Assembly: GCA_030631915.1 (NCBI GenBank)
Contig: DAOVKF010000107.1
Span: forward strand, 1-5,285
From: Candidatus Omnitrophota bacterium
GTDB taxonomy: Bacteria > Omnitrophota > Gorgyraeia > Tantalellales > Tantalellaceae
Length of the DNA: 5,285 nucleotides
Reading direction: 5' to 3'
Under the pieces are notes generated by a model. That model saw only the letters and a program-made list of their open reading frames with translations, was not told the origin of the DNA and searched no databases. The position numbers were made by a program, and so were the translations under genes. This document shows, in pieces, positions 1 through 5,285 of this stretch; the stretch's first letter is position 1, and every line of letters starts with the position of its first letter.

Positions 1-1337
1 AGGGTATAGATCAGGTGATGTCGGCCGTAAGGACCATTCTTGATCCAGGGAGGGGTGAAAAAGCCACTTTTGTCTCAAGCGCCAACGCTATTGTCATTAC
101 CGCCATACCGGCAAAGGTGACCAGCATAAAAGAGATGCTGTCCAAAGTGGACAGAAGACCCCCGCAGATACTGCTCGAGGCAAAGATAATAGAGATAATA
201 CTGGACGATGATGAGCAGCTGGGCATTGACTGGAACCTGATAATATCCGCCGCGGGCGCGAGAAGGCCGGTCACGTTTCCGTTTACGAATACCGGTTTAC
301 TGAGCTTTCTCCCGGGTGAACAGGCCGGATTCTTCCCCAGCTATACAGCGGATCAGTCAATAGCAAGGTTCCCTTCAGTGTACGATGCGGCGCAGGGGAT
401 GGACGTCAGGGCCGCCTCTGTGGCGAATTCGATCTTTTCTTACGGCACGCTTGATTGCTCCCAGCTCGCGGCGACTTTAAGAATGATCGATGACACAAGG
501 GACACCAATATACTTTCAACTCCGCGTATTACGACCTTGAACAATCAGAGGGCCACGATCAAGGTCGTCCAGAAGGTCATGCTCCAGAAAACCCAGGAGG
601 CCATACAGACAGCCAATGTCATCACGGTCGAGTTTGAGAAGGATGCGGACGCGAGGGAAATAGGGGTTAAGCTGACCGTTATACCCCATGTTAACGAGAC
701 AGGTGACATTGTGGTCAATCTCATACCCGAAGTATCAAGCGACCTGGCTTTTGAGGAACGAGAGGTCTCGGGCGCCCAGAACACGGTCGCGATGACATAT
801 AATACAAGAGAGGCCAATACCCGGGTAAGGGTGCAAGACGGAGAGACTATTTTTATCGGCGGATTGATAAGGGACCAGGTAGTGAAGAGGGTGGATAAAT
901 TCCCTCTGCTCGGCGACCTCCTGGGCGACATACCTTATCTTGGCAAAGCGTTTAAATATGAAGCCGAGAATGTCGACAAAACGGAAATAGTGTTTTTTGT
1001 CACTGTTCATCTTGTCAAGGACGGTATGGATTCAATAGACAAATCCAATACCATGGATATGTTCGGCGCTTACCACACTGATTATTACGGCTACAAACAG
1101 TGGGAACAGGAGAAGAAAGAGGCGGAACCGGAAGAAAAAGGATCAGGGCCTGAAAAAGAGGGCCACGCAGTTAAAACGGAGAAGCCGGGCGAGAAGGAAA
1201 AGGGACCCGAAGCCGCGGAACGGCCGCGGCTGAAAAAAGGCGGCACAAGTATCAAAAAAGCGCGTTCCCTCATTTCCCTGCCTCCGGACCGGGAGAATAA
1301 AAAAGAGGAAAATGAGCCCTGGCTCGATTTCAGGTAA
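1..1337 (+). CDS. Secretin (PilQ/GspD family), C-terminal part, 5' end outside window
   Basis: This is the C-terminal part of an outer-membrane secretin, the multimeric channel for a type IV pilus or type II secretion pseudopilus. The reading frame is open to the left edge (first full codon at base 3), and the sequence there is mid-domain, so the GTG at 15 is not taken as the start. Counting that GTG codon as residue 1, residues 1-47 end a periplasmic N-domain, and 'QILLEAKIIEI' (51-61) is the usual entry into the secretin core. 'ILSTPRITTLNNQ' (166-178), 'IPHVNETGDIVVNLIPEVS' (223-241) and the signature 'VQDGETIFIGGL' (273-284) followed by 'FPLLGDLLGDIPYLGKAF' (296-313) are classic secretin motifs. 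The barrel ends near residue 334. A tail of about 100 residues follows, with residues 365-440 dominated by Glu, Lys and Pro. Pilins downstream favour a pilus or pseudopilus role. PilQ versus GspD cannot be decided without the N-terminal domains. Confidence 0.95.
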   Translation, partial: GIDQVMSAVRTILDPGRGEKATFVSSANAIVITAIPAKVTSIKEMLSKVDRRPPQILLEAKIIEIILDDDEQLGIDWNLIISAAGARRPVTFPFTNTGLLSFLPGEQAGFFPSYTADQSIARFPSVYDAAQGMDVRAASVANSIFSYGTLDCSQLAATLRMIDDTRDTNILSTPRITTLNNQRATIKVVQKVMLQKTQEAIQTANVITVEFEKDADAREIGVKLTVIPHVNETGDIVVNLIPEVSSDLAFEEREVSGAQNTVAMTYNTREANTRVRVQDGETIFIGGLIRDQVVKRVDKFPLLGDLLGDIPYLGKAFKYEAENVDKTEIVFFVTVHLVKDGMDSIDKSNTMDMFGAYHTDYYGYKQWEQEKKEAEPEEKGSGPEKEGHAVKTEKPGEKEKGPEAAERPRLKKGGTSIKKARSLISLPPDRENKKEENEPWLDFR

Positions 1338-1495
1338 GTTCATATAGCAGGGGGACAGGCAGAGGCGTGGCGAATGATCGTTTACCATGTTCCGTACAGG
1401 GAGGATCCACACCGGGCGGAGGGGCCCTGGTAGGAACATGGTAAACGATCGTTACTTCTCTCCGAGGATAAAAACAGGCCTGTGACATCTGAAAC
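1338..1495. other. Intergenic region between secretin and DUF2344 gene
   Basis: This is 158 bases with no credible gene. About half is a long inverted repeat (1373-1453). The left flank contains GGGGACAGGC (1351-1360), and the right flank has a partial complement GCCTGT (1478-1483), which may mark the outer ends of one repeat element. No convincing ribosome binding site precedes the next start codon at 1496. The nearest purine-rich stretch, GAGG at 1464-1467, is too distant. Confidence 0.7.
1373..1453. repeat. Long inverted repeat / hairpin, possibly REP- or MITE-like
   Basis: GATCGTTTACCATGTTCC at 1376-1393 is matched by its exact reverse complement at 1433-1450, giving 18 perfect pairs. 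Outward, one T/G position (G-U in RNA) and two further A-T pairs extend the stem to 1373/1453. Inward, TACAGGG (1395-1401) pairs with CCCTGGTA (1425-1432) with one bulged base, leaving an apical loop of about 23 bases. There is no T-run after the stem, so it is not a standard intrinsic terminator. The symmetry and intergenic position fit a REP-type palindromic element or a small non-autonomous mobile element. It could also act as an RNA-processing or stabilising structure at the end of the secretin message. No transposase lies nearby, so class membership is inference. Confidence 0.75.
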
Positions 1496-1804
1496 ATGGT
1501 TAATGGAACGGCGGTAAAATACAGCGTCAGGTTCAGTAAAAAAGGAGACATGGCCTATATCTCCCATCTTGACCTTATGAGGTTATTTCGGAGGGCCATA
1601 CGCAGAGCTGATCTGCCGTTTGTTTTGACCGGAGGGTTCACGCCACGCGTCAAGATAAGCATGCCCAAGGCGCTGAAGTTAGGGAAAGAAAGCGACCAGG
1701 AGGAAATGCAGTTCTGGCTCGCGGAAGAGAAAGACCGCTCCGGCCTGTCAGAAAACCTCAACAGGGAACTGCCGCCGGGAGTCAGGGTCATAAGCTGTGA
1801 GTAA
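1496..1804 (+). CDS. DUF2344 / TIGR03936-family (radical-SAM-linked) protein, short form
   Basis: The 102-residue product matches the N-terminal half of the DUF2344 family, whose biochemical role is not established. 'YSVRFSKKGDMAYISHLDLM' (9-28), followed by 'RLFRRAIRRADLPF' and 'GGFTPRVKISMPKALKLG' (46-63), follows the family pattern of Y-VRF-K-G, SHLDLMR and G-P-KIS-LG. The family is known from genomic neighbourhoods with a radical SAM protein and RNase E/G. The RNase is directly downstream here, but no radical SAM gene lies in the window. ATG 1496 is the only workable start: an in-frame TGA lies at 1490, and the conserved region begins soon after. No Shine-Dalgarno sequence is visible. As I recall, standalone members are nearer 200 residues, so this protein looks C-terminally shortened. 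After the TAA the same frame stays open for 28 more codons. It could be a genuine short variant or a decaying gene. Confidence 0.85.
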   Translation: MVNGTAVKYSVRFSKKGDMAYISHLDLMRLFRRAIRRADLPFVLTGGFTPRVKISMPKALKLGKESDQEEMQFWLAEEKDRSGLSENLNRELPPGVRVISCE

Positions 1805-1829
1805 GTGTTAGGGGGGATTTGTGAAAAGG

Positions 1830-1843
1830 CTGCTCCGGAGCAG
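1830..1843. repeat. 14-base perfect palindrome upstream of RNase E/G
   Basis: CTGCTCCGGAGCAG is its own reverse complement. In RNA it could form a 5-bp stem with a CCGG loop about 70 bases before the RNase start. It could be a small regulatory hairpin, a protein-binding site or chance. Nothing else in the sequence supports a function. Confidence 0.35.
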
Positions 1844-1893
1844 GCGCAGCGCGTTGTGGGAGCCGGGAGTTTGACATTCATGACTATTTAAAA

Positions 1894-1900
1894 GAGAGGA
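1894..1900 (+). promoter_or_regulatory. Ribosome binding site of the RNase E/G gene
   Basis: GAGAGGA lies 10 bases before ATG 1911 and supports that start. An ATG overlapping its end (1900-1902) is in another frame and yields no family match. Confidence 0.7.
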
Positions 1901-1910
1901 TGAATTTTAG

Positions 1911-3458
1911 ATGGCAAGAAGACGCGCAAAGAAACGGAACGAGGCGGACACGGGCAGGGAGATACTGATAAACGTCGGTCCTGTCGAGACACGCATAGCC
2001 ATAGTGGCGAACGGGAAGTTGATGGATTTTTTCATGGAACGCAAAAGTGTTGAGCACTACGCGGGAAGTATCTTTAAAGGGCGGGTCACCGCTATTGTCC
2101 GGGGCATTGACGCGGCGTTCGTGGATATAGGATTGAACAAGAACGGTTTTCTCCACGCGGGCGACGCCGGCGGGAGGAGCGCTATTCCGGGAGAAATACT
2201 GGCTGATGAGGATAAACCTCCTCAGCGGGTATCCAAACCGGCAGCAGCGCCGTCGATAGAAAAAATACTGAAATCCGGTCAGGAGATCATGGTCCAGGTC
2301 GTGAAAGAAGCTATCAGCACCAAAGGGCCCCGGATAACCACGTATATCAGCCTACCGGGCAGGTATATTGTCCTGACGCCGTATGACCCGCACATAGGTA
2401 TATCCAGGCGTATCAGGGATAAGGAGGAAAGAAAAAGGATCCAGGACATATTGAAGGGCGTCAAATTGCCGGAAGGCATGGGGTGTATCGTAAGGACCAT
2501 GGCCGAGGAGCGGCTCAAGGATGAACTTCAGGATGAGATGAACTATTTGCTGAGTTTATGGAAACGCATCATGGACAGGTCGGAAAAGCAGCCGTCCCCC
2601 GTGGCCGTGTATGAAGAGTACGGCGCCGTGCTCAGGATAGTACGCGATAAGTTTACTCATGACGTGTCCCGGCTTACGGTGGATTCAAGGGATGAATACG
2701 CGCGCGTAATGAAGTTTTTGAAAGCCTTCAGGCCCGGTTTCAGGGATAAAGTAAAACTTCATACGGGCCGGACCCCGTTATTCCAGAAGTATGACCTGGA
2801 CAGGAAGATAGACGAGATATTTGAACGCAAAGTCGCGTTGAAAAGCGGCGGTTACCTTGTCATCGAACAGACGGAGGGGTTGATCGCGATCGACGTTAAC
2901 ACGGGCAAGTCCACGAGGGAGAAGAACCTGGAGGAAACAGCGTATAAGACCAATGTTGAAGCGGCCAGGGAGATACCGCGTCAGCTTATGCTCAGGGACA
3001 TCGGCGGGATCATTATCATAGACTTCATAGACATGGAAGACAGGGCCCATCGCGAAAGCGTGTTCAACGTGCTGCAACAGGAACTGCGCGACGATAAGGC
3101 GCGCATAAGCCTGCGCTCTATCTCCAGGTTCGGGGTGGTGGAAATGACGCGGCAGAGGATGCGCAAAAGCCTGGAAAGCGCCTCTCATGTGGAATGTCCT
3201 TACTGCCGCGGTAAAGGCGCCATAAAGAGCGCGGAGACGATCGCTATCGAGACCGTGAGAGAAATAGACAGGGTTCTCTCAACGATCAGCGGCAGGCGGA
3301 AGCGTATCGTTGTTGTCACGCATCCCGATATTAATATCGCCCTCATGTCGGATCAGGCGAAGATGTTAAGCGATATTCAGAGAAAACACCGGTGCAATAT
3401 CGAGTTGAAGGAGGATCCGACGCTGCACAGGGAAGATGTTTCTATAGATAAGTATTGA
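1911..3458 (+). CDS. rng: Ribonuclease E/G family endoribonuclease (RNase G-type)
   Basis: This 515-residue single-strand-specific endoribonuclease belongs to the family that matures rRNA and tRNA and starts mRNA decay in the cytoplasm. A basic N-terminus (residues 2-9) precedes the RNase-H-like start ('ILINVGPVETRIAIV', 18-32). An S1 domain follows ('GSIFKGRVTAIVRGIDAAFV', 52-71, to about 147). It is interrupted by a variable linker at about 86-119. The catalytic metal-binding aspartates are D328 in 'IAIDVN' and D371 in 'IIIIDFIDM'. They are 43 residues apart, the same spacing as D303 and D346 of E. coli RNase E. The zinc-link 'CPYC' (429-432) lies 58 residues after D371, as in RNase E. 'SISRFGVVEMTRQRMRKS' (403-420) is the family core motif. 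There is no long disordered C-terminal scaffold, so it resembles RNase G rather than full RNase E. All key residues are present, so an active enzyme is expected. Confidence 0.97.
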   Translation: MARRRAKKRNEADTGREILINVGPVETRIAIVANGKLMDFFMERKSVEHYAGSIFKGRVTAIVRGIDAAFVDIGLNKNGFLHAGDAGGRSAIPGEILADEDKPPQRVSKPAAAPSIEKILKSGQEIMVQVVKEAISTKGPRITTYISLPGRYIVLTPYDPHIGISRRIRDKEERKRIQDILKGVKLPEGMGCIVRTMAEERLKDELQDEMNYLLSLWKRIMDRSEKQPSPVAVYEEYGAVLRIVRDKFTHDVSRLTVDSRDEYARVMKFLKAFRPGFRDKVKLHTGRTPLFQKYDLDRKIDEIFERKVALKSGGYLVIEQTEGLIAIDVNTGKSTREKNLEETAYKTNVEAAREIPRQLMLRDIGGIIIIDFIDMEDRAHRESVFNVLQQELRDDKARISLRSISRFGVVEMTRQRMRKSLESASHVECPYCRGKGAIKSAETIAIETVREIDRVLSTISGRRKRIVVVTHPDINIALMSDQAKMLSDIQRKHRCNIELKEDPTLHREDVSIDKY

Positions 3459-3464
3459 TCTGTA

Positions 3465-3478
3465 CCCGTATTCACGGG
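3465..3478 (+). terminator. Weak hairpin, possible terminator after RNase gene
   Basis: CCCGT (3465-3469) pairs with ACGGG (3474-3478) around an ATTC loop. The stem is only 5 bp and the T-rich stretch (3485-3493) starts several bases later, so intrinsic termination would be weak at best. Confidence 0.25.
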
Positions 3479-3497
3479 GCATATTTACGTTTTGCTC

Positions 3498-3527
3498 TTG
3501 ATTTATCCGCATGGAACAGGGTATACT
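3498..3527 (+). promoter_or_regulatory. Sigma-70-like promoter of the pilin genes
   Basis: A -35 box TTGATT (3498-3503, four of six consensus bases) and a -10 box TATACT (3522-3527, five of six) are separated by 18 bases. Transcription would start near 3534 and give a very short leader of about 16 bases before ATG 3550. This is a pattern match only, and the sigma factor of this organism is unknown. Confidence 0.45.
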
Positions 3528-3534
3528 TTCAGGG

Positions 3535-3542
3535 TGAAGGGG
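3535..3542 (+). promoter_or_regulatory. Ribosome binding site of first prepilin gene
   Basis: TGAAGGGG and the following G lie 7-8 bases before ATG 3550. The TGA at 3535-3537 is also an in-frame stop, so ATG 3550 is the upstream limit of the prepilin gene. Confidence 0.7.
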
Positions 3543-3549
3543 GCGGTTC

Positions 3550-3999
3550 ATGGTGGAGCTATACAGGGATCAAAAGGGGATAACGCTGGTAGAGGTCCTC
3601 GTGTCGATCGGTTTGATCACACTGGTCATAGTGGCGATGGGTGCCGCCCTGACGCAGAGTTCCGTGTTCTCGAAAAATATAGATATAGCTTACACAGCCA
3701 CCTGCCTGGCCCATGGGCGCGTAAACACGCTGAAAAGACTGGATTTTGACCAGCTTTTGGGAGGCGCAGAGGATAGTATACGCATAGACGCCGATGGAAA
3801 TACCAACCCGGCAGGACATTACCTGCGGACCACGGAGATCACCACGGACTTTGACGGTAATTCACATCTTACACAGGTAAAGGTCAGCGTAAAAAGAGTA
3901 AAGGTGAACATCGACGGCAGTATCGCGGATACCGAAGGCAAAATGACCTTTCTGGGGCGGCCGGTCATCATGGAGACCTTATTCGCTGACATTGGATGA
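3550..3999 (+). CDS. Type IV minor prepilin / pseudopilin (PilV/GspI-like)
   Basis: The 149-residue product has a class III (prepilin) signal: a short leader MVELYRDQKG (1-10), predicted cleavage after G10, then ITLVE with the conserved glutamate at mature position 5 (E15). A hydrophobic helix, 'VLVSIGLITLVIVAMGAAL' (16-34), would anchor it in the inner membrane before assembly and pack into the fibre core. Mature position 1 is Ile rather than Phe. A short polar stretch with 'ATCLAHGRVNTLKRLDF' (about 47-63) resembles the helix of PilV/GspI-type minor pilins ('A-LA-ME-L'). The C-terminal part is a small beta-rich region ending in 'GRPVIMETLFADIG'. Minor pilins commonly initiate the pilus or form its tip. 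The next gene is a second minor prepilin, 77 bases downstream, so the two are probably co-transcribed. The PilV versus GspI assignment is loose. Confidence 0.88.
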   Translation: MVELYRDQKGITLVEVLVSIGLITLVIVAMGAALTQSSVFSKNIDIAYTATCLAHGRVNTLKRLDFDQLLGGAEDSIRIDADGNTNPAGHYLRTTEITTDFDGNSHLTQVKVSVKRVKVNIDGSIADTEGKMTFLGRPVIMETLFADIG

Positions 4000-4035
4000 G
4001 TTCCGTATCCGTTTCTTCCGCGGATCCGCCGGAGA

Positions 4036-4076
4036 TATCCTCTCCTGTCCCGCGGAGAGGGGAAGGGTGAGGGGAA
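4036..4076. repeat. Copy of a widespread intergenic palindromic repeat
   Basis: CCTCTCC (4039-4045) pairs with GGAGAGG (4054-4060) around an 8-base loop, and GGAAGGGTGAGGGGAA follows. I recognise this as the very common bacterial repeat of form CTCTCC...GGAGAGGG...GGGTGAGGGG, often mistranslated in databases as 'PHPSPLRG' peptides. It fills most of the 77-base gap between the two prepilin genes. Its purine-rich 3' end sits where the next gene needs a ribosome binding site. Confidence 0.65.
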
Positions 4077-5285
4077 GTGAAAAAACAGATCATGAAAAGA
4101 TTCCTTAAGGACAAGAAAGGGTTTACTTTTATTGAGGTTATGTTCGTTGCCCTGATATCCCTGATGGTGATAGGCGCCATTCTGGCGGGGTGGATATTCA
4201 CCTACAGGACGTGGACAAGCGAGACCGAACGCACGAATTTAAGAGTGGATATCATGAAGGCCCTGGAAACGCTGAAAAAGGATACCAGGCTGTCGAGCCT
4301 GACGTATATGTCCTTTTATCCTGCCGGCGCAGGGCCGTATTCAGCGGTAAGCCTCCCGGTCGCGGTGACTGACATGAACGGATTTTTCAGTTTGAACGCC
4401 AGTGGCGAGATAGACTGGGACAAGACAGTGATCTATCATCTGTATACCGGCGCCGGCGGCGGTACAGTGATGCGACGAACGGTCTTTGACCCGCGTGACA
4501 ATACCATGACCGATGACGAGAGATATGCCCAGCTTGCGGGTGTCGTCTCTTCCGGTACAGGCAGCGGGGGGTCCACGACAGACACTGAATTTTTGGAGAA
4601 CGTGGATACTTTCGGGATCTCTTCCCTTTCGCCGATAATAGATTTTTATGATGAGTCAAGCACGCCTGTAAAGGTCGGTAAGATCGTATTCGGCTGGGTT
4701 AAACTGGGACCGGGCGATCATACGGTCCGTTTTGAGATAACCGGGAAGAACGATCTATCGTCGGGCTATGACATAGGGATCGACAAGATATTGATAGAAC
4801 CCTCGGGCAGCAGCCGGGAGGCGGAGTATTATAACTCTTCTTTCGCTCCGTCCGGAGCCCTTACGCTGAGCGGAGGCGCCGCAAACCGCGTGCATGGCAC
4901 CATGTGGGACAATGATAATTATCTGGAGTTCGTCGCCGGCGGCACGGGAAATTATATGGAGATCTCCGATCACTACGATCTATGGAGAGAATCGGCGTTT
5001 GATAGTTCCTCGCTTAATAACGTTGAGAAAGCGGAAGAAGAGGTCCGTATGACGCTGGATACCCCCCTTGAGGGGGAAGAAGGGGAGATCACCTGGTTCG
5101 CTTACTCAGAAGCCGGTGATTCACAGCAGGAGGGGCGTGACGGCACGCTGCCCGGCGGAGTGACCCCGCCGGTGACTGTCCGGACGGCGGTCACTCAGAA
5201 CAACATTGACGAACAGGGAGATCTGATCAGGGTCAGTTTCAGATCGGGATCAGATACCGCCCTTACGATCGACAAGGCTTACATA
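4077..5285 (+). CDS. Large minor prepilin (PilW/GspJ-like) with beta-rich extension, 3' end outside window
   Basis: The frame is open from GTG 4077 to the right edge with no stop, giving 403 codons visible. A prepilin signal is clear: basic leader ending DKKG, cleavage after G15, then FTFIE (mature E5 = residue 20) and a hydrophobic helix to about residue 43. 'RVDIMKALETLKKDTRLSS' (about 56-74) matches the helix of PilW/GspJ-type proteins. A Gly/Ser-rich stretch 'SSGTGSGGSTTD' follows in the 160s-170s. A segment at 210-242 ('GPGDHTVRFEITGKN', 'SSGYDIGIDKI') resembles beta-sandwich or carbohydrate-binding-like modules. A further part (about 247-305) contains 'EAEYYNSS' and 'DHYDLW', and the visible end is again beta-like ('LIRVSFRSGSDTALTI'). 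At more than 400 residues it is far larger than typical GspJ (about 200). ATG 4092 is an alternative start that leaves a 10-residue leader. Likely role: pilus tip or surface-contact subunit (inferred). Confidence 0.85.
   Translation, partial: MKKQIMKRFLKDKKGFTFIEVMFVALISLMVIGAILAGWIFTYRTWTSETERTNLRVDIMKALETLKKDTRLSSLTYMSFYPAGAGPYSAVSLPVAVTDMNGFFSLNASGEIDWDKTVIYHLYTGAGGGTVMRRTVFDPRDNTMTDDERYAQLAGVVSSGTGSGGSTTDTEFLENVDTFGISSLSPIIDFYDESSTPVKVGKIVFGWVKLGPGDHTVRFEITGKNDLSSGYDIGIDKILIEPSGSSREAEYYNSSFAPSGALTLSGGAANRVHGTMWDNDNYLEFVAGGTGNYMEISDHYDLWRESAFDSSSLNNVEKAEEEVRMTLDTPLEGEEGEITWFAYSEAGDSQQEGRDGTLPGGVTPPVTVRTAVTQNNIDEQGDLIRVSFRSGSDTALTIDKAYI

Larger units (their letters stand above)
1805..1910. 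other. Leader region of the RNase E/G gene
   Basis: These 106 bases lie between the DUF2344 stop and the RNase start. The DUF2344 frame stays open through 1888 and stops at TAA 1889-1891. The region also contains a 14-base perfect palindrome (1830-1843) and the RNase ribosome binding site. A TTGACA at 1871-1876 has no matching -10 box. Confidence 0.5.
3459..3549. other. Intergenic region between RNase and first prepilin gene
   Basis: These 91 bases hold a short hairpin just after the RNase stop (3465-3478), a sigma-70-like promoter (3498-3527) and the prepilin ribosome binding site (3535-3542). The arrangement suggests that the RNase transcription unit ends here and the pilin unit begins. 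Confidence 0.55.

Noticed and set aside
15..17. GTG 15 as the true secretin start
   Set aside because: The frame is open to the left edge, and the protein begins mid-domain, without signal peptide or N-terminal domains.
545..931. 128-codon reading frame on the - strand inside the secretin gene
   Set aside because: It lies wholly antisense to a clearly recognised secretin core and has no family resemblance or start context.
1373..1453. Intrinsic terminator for the secretin gene
   Set aside because: The stem is strong but long with a large loop, and no T-run follows it (GTTACTTCTC).
1821..1874. Tiny 17-codon GTG frame after a G-rich stretch
   Set aside because: It is too short and featureless to support as a gene, although GGGGGG lies just upstream.
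1555..1881. 108-codon reading frame on the - strand over the DUF2344 gene
   Set aside because: The + strand shows clear DUF2344 motifs over the same bases, and the antisense product has none.
1871..1899. Perfect TTGACA as a promoter for the RNase gene
   Set aside because: The bases 16-18 positions downstream (GAGAGG region) do not resemble a -10 box and are the ribosome binding site.
2778..3188. 136-codon reading frame on the - strand inside the RNase gene
   Set aside because: It is antisense to the most conserved catalytic part of RNase E/G. Its composition (many His, Arg, Leu, Pro) is typical of a shadow frame.
3492..3749. 85-codon + strand frame overlapping the first prepilin gene
   Set aside because: It is out of frame with the prepilin signal and has no ribosome binding site or recognisable content.
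3968..4201. 77-codon - strand frame across the gap between prepilin genes
   Set aside because: Its 'PHPSPLRG' peptide is the known mistranslation of a widespread intergenic repeat, and it overlaps the prepilin signal of the next gene.

Overview
The window holds three complete protein genes and two genes cut by the window edges, all on the + strand. There is no ribosomal RNA, tRNA, CRISPR array, transposase or integrase. Base composition is moderate, roughly 50% GC by eye. Spacing between genes is fairly loose, with Shine-Dalgarno-type starts for most genes. The gene set suggests a diderm bacterium with type IV pilus or type II secretion machinery: an outer-membrane secretin, two prepilins, a DUF2344 protein and an RNase E/G homologue. 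Gene style, the wide spacing with repeat-like palindromes and the domain-rich minor pilin remind me of uncultivated lineages such as Omnitrophota. That is a guess from memory, and nothing in the sequence proves it.

Layout. Bases 1-1337 encode the C-terminal part of a secretin, open at the left edge, with a long charged tail. Bases 1338-1495 are non-coding and carry a long near-perfect hairpin with 18-base exact arms. Bases 1496-1804 encode a short DUF2344 (radical-SAM-linked) protein that looks C-terminally abbreviated. Bases 1805-1910 form a leader with a 14-base palindrome. Bases 1911-3458 encode a full catalytic-core RNase E/G of the short RNase G type, with all catalytic and zinc-link residues present. 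Bases 3459-3549 hold a weak hairpin, a plausible sigma-70 promoter and a good ribosome binding site. Bases 3550-3999 encode a small type IV prepilin (PilV/GspI-like). Bases 4000-4076 contain a copy of a widespread intergenic palindromic repeat. Bases 4077-5285 encode a large PilW/GspJ-like minor prepilin, open at the right edge, with beta-rich, possibly carbohydrate-binding-like domains behind the pilin helix.

How they work together. The secretin would form the outer-membrane channel. The two prepilins would be processed by a prepilin peptidase, not in this window, and assembled into a pilus or pseudopilus tip. The DUF2344 and RNase genes are an RNA-related pair that often sit together in bacterial genomes. 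Here they lie between the secretin and the pilin genes and may be a separate transcription unit, since a promoter-like sequence restarts the pilin genes. I see no convincing undescribed multi-gene system. The items most worth checking are the extended minor pilin, the long hairpin at 1373-1453 and the possible truncation of the DUF2344 gene.
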